Assembly (NCBI GenBank): GCA_016490735.1
Contig: JAEMWC010000357.1
Coordinates: 112,001-176,000, forward strand
Reading direction: 5' to 3'
Origin: Pachyseris speciosa
Taxonomy: Eukaryota; Cnidaria; Anthozoa; Scleractinia; Pachyseridae
Length of the DNA stretch: 64,000 nucleotides
Of this stretch, positions 56,326 through 64,000 are shown one piece after another (the first letter of the stretch is position 1; every line of letters begins with the position of its first letter). Position numbers and translations under genes: made by a program. Below the pieces are notes generated by a model. The model was not told the DNA's origin and made no database searches. It saw only the letters and a program-made list of their open reading frames with translations.

Positions 56326-58804
56326 TAATTTAGGGATACAATCAAAACAAGATCTGCAACAGAACTTCGGAAGTTCGTCTGTGCCTTCGACACAAATCTC
56401 ACACAGTTTTTGAATAGTTCTTTTTAATCTCAAAGCTTTCCCGGAGTCGGAAAAAAATTTCGTCCTTTGAAACTATCGCTCGCGTTTTCCATACCGCCAT
56501 GTTAAATATTTGCCACGAATTTAAAGCCACACTAAAAAGAGCCAATCAGAGCATAGATTAGATTACGCTGGCCTTATTTTCAGTAGCCAATGAGAAATGG
56601 CGTACTTTTGGACTAAACCAGATCTCCCTTTTGCTTGGCCATGGGAGATCTGGGTACGAGATTAACTTTTACTCACCCTAGTTTTTCACTCGTTATCCGC
56701 TCCACCTCGGTGTTAAAACCAATGAAACTCACGAATGACGTAAAACCGGAAGAAAACAAAAAAATTTAAACAGTAGTGTACAGAAAAAGAATATCTCATA
56801 AAAAAAATTTCCTTTCCAGATGAGAGTTTCAAAATTTTTGAAAATTATACAGTAAGGTTATCAGCAAAAGAAGCAAAATGGACTTCATTAGAGGTCAGAG
56901 GACACCCTACTTTTCTTGAGATTTTGATTTTAAAGTATGGTTTCGGGCCCGTTAACCCTTTCCCACTGGACGTATTTGTACGTCTTTTTTGTAATTTTCG
57001 GGGGGTACGAAGTCAAGTCGATCTCGTTATTCCAAAAAGGGGTTTCCACAGAGATTTTGCTGGTCCACGCGACCGACGGTTCATCTTTGTTGTTGCGCGT
57101 GTCTGCAGCTGCAATTCGGTTGGTATTTTATTTATAAGTGTGTTTTTCGAGCCATTTTCCGCCTTAGAAGCACCCTGCCTGGCATCCTAAAGCTAAGTTG
57201 GCGGGTAAAGCAATCCTCTGTAAGAAAACATAGGGTGGCTCGACACTTGTAAAAAATACCTTAAATGGAAATTGGCGGACTTCCATGCTGCCGTTATACA
57301 AGAAATACCCAGGATTCCATTGGGTCACAATCGTGAAAATTACAGACCTGTGAGAGCAACCGAAATTGAACAACGTTATCCAGGTCGAGCTAAAGAAGTG
57401 AGCAGGAAAATGTGGAACAGATTGTAAGAAGTAGAGTCGGAGTTTGCTGCCAAGGTAAACTTTTAGCTTCAAGAGGAATTTTCATCTTAAAAACTCCAAG
57501 ACAAAGTTGCGTACTTTTTGGCGTTGTCTGAGGGCGTTCGAAGAATATTTTTGTTTTGCTCAACCAATACCACAGGTAGCCCAAACGCAGTGTAGATCAA
57601 TAAATATTAACTCACTCTTAGCAATTTAAGGTCTCCTGTTGTATTTCTCGAGTGTTTTAGCGGCGCCTTCAGCTAAAACCGTTCAGTTGAAACAAGCAGC
57701 ACTTAGAATTCGTCGCGTCAGTTCTATGGTATGACTATACTATTTTAGTCGAGAAGTTTATTTTTAATTTTTTTATTTTATTTCGGTGAATAATATTATA
57801 CGTTGCGGTGTTGTGATGATCTCAAACCCTACGGTGTGCGATGTTTGTTTTTGAACCTACGGTGTTCGGTGAAACGAAATTTAGTGCGGCTTTGTCTGAA
57901 CAAATTTAGCTTCATCTTTTGTTACCATTATTTTTATTTTCTTGCTTATATCACGTGCGGACGTTTTTCCCTTTTTCAGAAAAACATTTAGACTATATAA
58001 ATAATGGAACTATCGCGGTGTCGGTGTTTCGTGAACTTTTCTTGCGCTGATGCGGTGTTGCGGTATTCAGAGCCCCCCCCCCTCATGCCCCCTCAAGTTT
58101 GGTAATGATTTTGAAACTGCATGCGCAGACAAATTGCGTCATCCGCGTGCTTTACTCTCCTAAGGCACGCTCAAACGGATTTCAATGAAAAAATGCGCGA
58201 GCTATATTATAAAAAAAGAATAAACGGTCATATTTGATGAAATTGGGAGTTTTGGTCAGTTTAAATGGTCATAAATTCTAAACAACCCAGCATTTGGCAA
58301 TAACAATAGTTCATTTCAACTTTAGTCCGGGATTGGTGAAATTTGCAAGTTTTGAAAGTATTGGATCACCCAGGACCCATATTTAGTAAGTGTGATAGGA
58401 AAGATTTGGGTTACCGGGACTATCGAGAAACGGGCCCCAGGTTTTTACTCTGAGGTAAAGCCTCGTTATCATACGCTAAGTACCATACAGACACAAATAC
58501 AGTGGAAAACTTGAACCGGGGATAAAACTGAGCTAAAAACTAGCCATAGATGGTAATGTCATGTCAGCATCTCCTCACTGAGCTGTATCTTTTCCTGTTT
58601 TCGGGAGTTCATCCGCCTTCAAGATCTATTTTCAATTTTACTAATTATGGAAAAATTCGCCTTTGTATGTTCAACCCTGATTTGACAAAAATGTGATTAC
58701 CGAGTCGGTCTAGATGTAATCTTCACTAGAGTATACGCAATTAGAATCTATGAAATGCTTGCGCTGCACAAACAGGTGCGTTGGTCTTTACATCTTTTTA
58801 AATG
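56326..58804. other. No recognised gene
   Basis: Contains a hairpin with CCAGATCTCCC/GGGAGATCTGG arms near 56620-56655 and several short open frames (around 56937-57190 and 57164-57584) without identifiable domains. A poly-C run is at 58072-58081. Confidence 0.4.
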
Positions 58805-59040
58805 TGATTTTTATACATTCACGTTCACTTATTCTTCATTAACGGGTTTGTAATTAATCGAACTGACAAAAATTACCAATTCCCAGTTGGCGTGATGGGT
58901 ACCGCACCAGTATCGCAGGGGTCTCTGACTCGAATCTTGCGGCTTAATGCTCAATTTTCTCATGCTCTTTCTTACTTGACCGCTTAAGTTTCGTCCTCAG
59001 CTGCGATGGTCTTTCACCTGTTTGGTCGGTAATAGTCTGT
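58805..59040 (+). mobile_element. Old, diverged copy of the tRNA-derived element
   Basis: The order of the family is kept: CATTAACGGGTTTGTAATTA (head), AATTCCCAGTTGGCGTG, CCGCACCAGTATCGCAGGGG, CTCGAATCTTG (B-box remnant), CGCTTAAGTTTCGTCCTCAG and CTGCGATGGTC (tail). The acceptor stem is lost. Confidence 0.55.
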
Positions 59041-60255
59041 TGATGTGATGCTTGAAATTTCCGTCTTCATTGCAATTGCTACAAAATGATCGGAAAAATT
59101 GATAGACTGTCTGTAAGGGGGAGTGTATAGGGCTGGAGAGTGGGGCTACAGATCGAGAAACGTCACGTCTTTACTGTGATTCTCGTCTGAGCACACCTGT
59201 TTTGTCACTTTGTTCCCAAAAATTAAGACCCCATCAATATAGTTTTCTTGTCTGCGTGAACTATACAGAGAGGCTTTAGTTCTTCGTCTGTGCAATTTTT
59301 CCGAATTAGCAAAACGGGCAAGAGATTCCTAGAGCTAGGAACTGAATTGCAACTAAAGGTTGTGCTTGCCATCAGAAAAAATGATGAACCTTAGCAGCTT
59401 ATCTTGGAGAGACAAAAATTGGAAGTATGTCTTATTCGTGTGAAAAGAATACCAATTCGGTAACAGTTAATTGGTACATCAGGTGGTAGTTCTTAGATTG
59501 ACCAAAACACATACTGACGCAGCTCTGCGATGGGAGTGGTGCCGAGTTCAATTTCATACCCGAGGCTTCTCTATTGGGATTGACTGAGAAAAGCCCTGGG
59601 TACAAGCTTTCCGCGCTGTCAAATGTATTGCCCATTTAAAAACAAAACCCTTAAAGAATGCTATTTTGATTCGTAACTTTTTAGATTACCGAGCTAAAAC
59701 ATCAGTAAACAGGCGGCAGTGGTAAGACGTTAGTGAAATCAGGAGAAGCTGCCATTGATAGGTAAGCCATTTTATTTTCTGATCTTAATGTCCTTAATTA
59801 CACTCCAAAATCCTTCGTTTTTGTACCTTACACACTCACTTGTTGATCTGTAAAGTATTTCTAGGACAACTCTTTGATTCCTGACAAACGGAGTATTTTC
59901 TGTCCAGTTGTCACTATTATAAAGATTTCGCTCATCCACATTACCTTTTAATGATAACATGACTATACTGAAGTTGGTTAGAGCTTAGTGATGATGATAG
60001 AAAAATAACCAGTGAAGCACAGTATTGAAATATTATCCTTCGTCTGTCATTCATGGTGAAAGAGTGAGTGACTGAGTGCATGCTATTGCCGCGAGAGATT
60101 CCTCAATGATTTTAAGTCTAATATAAACTCTTAAACCTCGAAAAAAAAACGCTCTGCTAGATATATCGTAAATGTCCGCATCGCAACTCCATTCTATACC
60201 CATCAGCTGAGAATAGAAATCACTGAACAATAACAAGGTAACACATGCAGTTTGA
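59041..60255. other. No recognised gene
   Basis: Short open frames only, with no domain or repeat identified. Confidence 0.4.
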
Positions 60256-60735
60256 GATAATAATAATAATAATAATAATAATAGTAATAATAATAATAAT
60301 AATAAATAATAATAAAATTTATTTCTAAAGCGCCTATATCACTAGCTGTTCTAGGCGCTTTACAATATTACTAAAATGCATAGAGATACAATTTTAAAAA
60401 TTACAACAATAGGGATATGAATAGTAGAACTAATAATAACAAGAATAACAAATAAATGTCTAAAACGCATAAATATATCTACATATGTATAAAATGCATA
60501 TATAAGTGTGGAAAAAAATCTATTTACAAATTAAGGAAAAGCCTGGTGAAATAAATAGGTCTTTAACTGTTTTTTAAAGGAATTCAAAGAATTAGCATTC
60601 CTTTAAAAGGCTGGTATGCTCTTCCATATTTTAGGTCCTACAATGGAAGATCTTCGATCACCATAAAACTTTAGCTTAGATCTCGGAACATGAATCGAAG
60701 TAACTTATTCGAGCAAGAACGCAAAGAGTAAGGTC
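60256..60735 (-). mobile_element. 5'-truncated copy of the CR1/L2-type LINE
   Basis: Matches the last ~430 bp of the LINE at 35447-38425, including the AGCGCCTA/TAGGCGCT hairpin, AATATTGTAAAGCGCCTAGA and the C-terminal coding region. On the minus strand its tail is (ATT)n, seen as (AAT)n at 60258-60316, instead of the (TTTA)n tail of the larger copy. Confidence 0.85.
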
Positions 60736-60823
60736 AGTATGTTTAAAAGTAAAGGAATCTAGTGACGTTCCTGTTACTCTGGCAACACTGAATAAATAAA
60801 TAAAATAAATAAATAATTAAACC

Positions 60824-61254
60824 ACTTTATTTGAGTGTCAGCGTGCGGGAGGTCGCGGGTTCAAACCCTGGCCTGACCAACACTTAGGGTCTTTAAATAA
60901 TTGAGGAGAAAAGTGCTGCCTTTGTAATAACATCTGCAAATGGTTAGACTTTCTAGTCTTCTCGGATAAGGACGATAAACCGTAGGTCCCGTCTCACAAC
61001 ACTTGTACCTAATAATCTGTGGGACGTTACAGAACCCACACACTGTTCGATAAGAGTAGAGGACGTAGTTCCCGGTGTAGTGGTCTATCTCTACCTTTCA
61101 TCTGTCTTTGACTTTCATGTGTGGGTTGGGTGGGTGGGTGAGATCAAATATGGACTGATAGCGGCAGCCAGAGGCGCCTTTACAGGCTGACGTCCGATCT
61201 CACCCTACAGAAGCACTGTAAACTATCCCTGAAAAGCCCCGACGGGGAGAGGAT
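60824..61254 (+). mobile_element. SINE, 5'-truncated
   Basis: A B-box GGTCGCGGGTTCAAACCC begins it; the A-box is missing. The body has GAGGAGAAAAGTGCTGCCTT, CTTCTCGGATAAGGACGATA and AAGCCCCGACGGGGAGAGGA, and ends in a tetranucleotide tail. Confidence 0.7.
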
Positions 61255-61261
61255 AAGTAAA

Positions 61262-61308
<47 letters not shown>
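61255..61308. repeat. (AAGT)n repeat shared by two SINE tails
   Basis: About 13 AAGT units lying exactly between the 3' end of a plus-strand SINE and the 3' end of a minus-strand SINE. Confidence 0.9.
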
Positions 61309-61560
61309 TGTATTTAGCATCACTTTGCATGTATTTAGCACATGCACTTATGCTAATTGGGCCGGAGACACTATCCAGATCGAATTGGAATTTGGAAATG
61401 TTGGTTTTTGAGGAGATGCAAAAATCGGAGGTACCCGGAGAAAAACCTCTCGGAACAGTGAAGAGAACCAACGACAAACTCAACCCACATATGACGCCGA
61501 CTCCGGGAATCGGACCCGGACCACACTGTGAGACCGGAAAATTTGGTACCTTAAAAGGTC
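61309..61560 (-). mobile_element. SINE of a second family, opposite orientation
   Basis: On the minus strand: a B-box-like GGGTCCGATTCCCGG, then GTCGGCGTCATATGTGGGTT, CCGAGAGGTTTTTCTCCGGG, TCCTCAAAAACCAACATTTC and CAAATTCCAATTCGATCTGG, ending GCTAAATACATTACTTAC. The 5' limit is uncertain. 61561-62482 holds no recognised feature. Confidence 0.7.
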
Positions 61561-62482
61561 TTAGAATGCCATGGCAGTTGCGGATATTTTTAATTCCTTC
61601 CAAATGTTTCTAGAAATGGTTAGGAAACGATAAAGAGTCCCCTACAGCTTCTTTTTTTTAATTCCGAATAAAATATAAATCGTCGATTTAAAGAGGGCTT
61701 TCGTCATAAGAGTGCTTTCGTCATAAAAGGCTTAACGTTCCTACAGACCGTGACGAGCTCGCATGTCTTGGCGTTTAGTATCGAGCTCACTAGAGCAGGA
61801 GACACGCAATTTCAAATTCTCTACTAGAAGAAATGGTGCATGGGAAACAACATCTATTTCAAATACTCAATGAATTGCAACTAGTTGAGTATAACTTGAC
61901 GGTGTCGGAAGATGATTTGAACACATCTGGTTGAGTGTATTTCCGACAGTGATTGTAGTGGGTGTTGTCAGTGAGACTGAAATGTGCGTTCAGTTTCTTC
62001 GGTTGTTGACCTTATTGGTCGACTAAGGAGAGATGAAAACTAAGAAAATGTGATTGGTCTGCTGTTCTTCGCATCAACCATCAGTAATGGTTGTTTTAAG
62101 TTCACGGCGTAAACCAACTTTCCAGAGTCACTCAGGAAGACATTCTTGATTAATCGACATTCCATTTGACGTAAATTGAAGTCGGGGAGAGAAAGGTCCA
62201 GAAAGGGGACATTGGAGCTTGAAGTTCTAATTATTTGGTTAATTACGCCTGAGTGTCTGAGAGCGCAATATCTTACTTAAAAAATCTTAAACTCAGGAAA
62301 TTCCGGATGTTACTGAGCTAATTAAGTATATTGTTGTCTATGTTTGTGGAGTATCAAGTCGGCTATTAAAATCTTAATGTTCATTTTGGGTTCAGACCGT
62401 CACACTAATGAAATGACGGTTTTCTAATATGTCTCATTCACTCGCCTCCCGGGGTCGAGTTGGTATTATTTTCGAGGCATAT

Positions 62483-62648
62483 GCAAAAATGGCTGCATTT
62501 AAATTATTCTTTTGTTCTTATTCAAAATAGCCTCACTAACTTCGCTTTTGAGATCAATCAAAACTCTAAAGAATTTGATATCCCGAACGAGGTTAGTGAG
62601 GCTACTTTGAACACGAACAAAAGAATAATCTAAAGGCAGCTATTTTGC
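62483..62648. mobile_element. Foldback element, 166 bp
   Basis: Arms of about 60 bp are inverted copies: GCAAAAATGGCTGC, AAATTATTCTTTTGTTC and ATAGCCTCACTAAC against their complements at the right. The centre is about 45 bp. Confidence 0.8.
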
Positions 62649-62725
62649 ACAAGGTCTAAAACGGGTTGCATAAGTTGTCTAGAGGCGGAGCAGGACAGTT
62701 TGAATTATTCGCGCCGAACCCGACC

Positions 62726-63596
62726 CCGTAAACTGCCGCTTATAAGCCCATCCACGTATAAGCCCCCCGGTTATAAACCCACCTACATGCAAACAAAAAA
62801 TACATCCGATTATAAGCCCATCCGGATATAAGCCCCCATCCAGTTTTTCTTGTTTTATTAATTTTAAGCACTCTCAGATAACACTATTACTTCAACCAAT
62901 AACTGGAAAAGATTACGGAACAATAACTTAATTACCATTTTATTATTAACAATCTTTATTTCAACATTTCGCCAAATGCTTTGAAGTAACTGTTCATTGT
63001 TCTCCTGTAGTGTTACACTGTAAATGTAAATAAAAAAAGGTCAACAATGTACAACCCGACATTGATAAGAGTTTGTTTGTGTACACTATTTGCCATCATG
63101 GCCATTATGAAGATGGTCCATACAATGCACTTTTTGCCTCACGTATGACTCAGACGATGATGTTTATGATAATAATGAGGATGATGAGTTTGAAGGAGAA
63201 GGCCACACCACTCAGTAAACTAGAAATTAAACCGTCATTTTATAAGTACGAGAAGCTTCTCTGCTGTGAACTAGACGTTAAAACTTTAACTAATGACGGT
63301 GGATGAGCTCTGAACTTCCGTTTTGTTGGGTTCCAGTTACGTTCGTGTTGTTACAGTTTTGATTTTGTTTTGAAATTTAACTAATTCGATTTATTGCTGC
63401 CTTTTTAAGGCTTCAATTGTAAGAGTAATAAATTTAAATCATACGTCGATCAACAGTGCTGTTGTTCATTTCGAAACGTTGTTTTTCGTCCGCTTATAAG
63501 CCCATCCGGATATGAGCCCCCCCGTTTATAAGCCCACCCAAACCCCCTTACGAACTTGTATAAGCCCAGGGCTGCCTTATAAGCGGCAGTTTACGG
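62726..63596. mobile_element. Non-autonomous transposon with CCGTAAACTGCCGC ends
   Basis: CCGTAAACTGCCGCTTATAA at the left and its complement at the right, 871 bp. Subterminal repeats TTATAAGCCCATCCGGATAT occur near both ends in inverted orientation. A 77-codon open frame inside (63073-63306) has no recognised domain. The target duplication is unclear. 63597-64000 contains nothing identified. Confidence 0.8.
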
Positions 63597-64000
63597 TAGT
63601 TGTGAGATATAAAATGACTCAGTAGTGTCACGTGCCGGCTTTCCTTTGCTCTTCTTAACCACTCTTTCAAATATCCATGGTCATGGTGCTGCTTTGAAGT
63701 AAATTTTATTTTGGAAAAACCTAGTCACAAACTCGATTCAGAATCAACTTGCCACCACAGTGTTCTCGTCAGTTATTTGTTTCAGCGGCTGGCTGTCTTT
63801 CCACCCCTTCACGGCTTTGCCTGATTCTCATCATCAACTGTATGTTCTCAACAAAAAATAAAACTAAGTTACCTAAAAGGTAAAAAAAGGTATCAAAAGT
63901 CTTGGATTTGACTTAAAAGGGCAGTGTGCTCCAAACACTAGATTGTCCTAGATGTGCAACCGATTCATACATGGCTTTGATTTATATCCCGCAAATGGTA

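Noticed and set aside
1..64000. CRISPR arrays, bacterial operons or phage genes
   Set aside because: No regularly spaced short repeats with unique spacers, no clustered intron-less genes, and clear eukaryotic splice sites and retroelements.

Overview
The window is nuclear DNA of an animal, most likely an anthozoan cnidarian and probably a stony coral. This is inferred from an intron-rich zinc-finger ubiquitin-ligase gene with GT-AG exons, from CR1/L2-type LINEs, tRNA-like SINEs and THAP/P-type transposase remnants, and from a dense population of short inverted-repeat transposons. There are no operons, CRISPR arrays or bacterial features. Genes occupy little of the sequence; repeats dominate.

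Region by region. 1-1820: tandem repeats and a small inverted-repeat transposon. 2353-8121 (minus strand): the one clearly intact gene, a RCHY1/Pirh2-like E3 ubiquitin ligase. A very long N-terminal part (acidic tract, then an Arg/Glu coiled coil) is fused to CHY, CTCHY and RING-H2 zinc fingers. I reconstructed five coding exons with consistent phases and one candidate upstream exon. 8675-14280: a MITE, a 190-bp satellite and unremarkable sequence. 14280-18310 and 26470-31135: two diverged copies of one chromosomal block. Each carries, on the minus strand, the first exons of an unrecognised gene whose reading frame and splice phases are conserved between copies. A further block pair lies at 22300-22900 and 25880-26470. 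Just before the second of these, at 25565, is a plus-strand broken copy of the RING exon of the ligase gene.

31226-35446 is a roughly 2-kb unit repeated just over twice. Its last copy is cut by a nearly full CR1/L2 LINE (35447-38425, minus strand, disabled). That abuts a 3.8-kb two-gene DNA transposon (38426-42259) with long terminal inverted repeats and two convergent broken genes: a C2H2-type protein, and a THAP-domain protein that looks P-element/THAP9-like. Next come the 3' end of a Ty3-type LTR retrotransposon enclosed in inverted repeats (42284-44250), an exact 375-bp tandem duplication (44804-45553) and a cluster of tRNA-derived elements (47440-48190). From 48.7 to 64 kb there is a series of MITEs of several superfamilies, many with readable target-site duplications (9 bp Mutator-like, TTA Harbinger-like, TA mariner-like), two SINEs meeting tail to tail, and a truncated second copy of the LINE.

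The window therefore reads as one functional gene and one uncharacterised paralogous gene pair set in a heavily transposon-populated, locally duplicated region. Exon boundaries and repeat ends were read by eye, without database searches.
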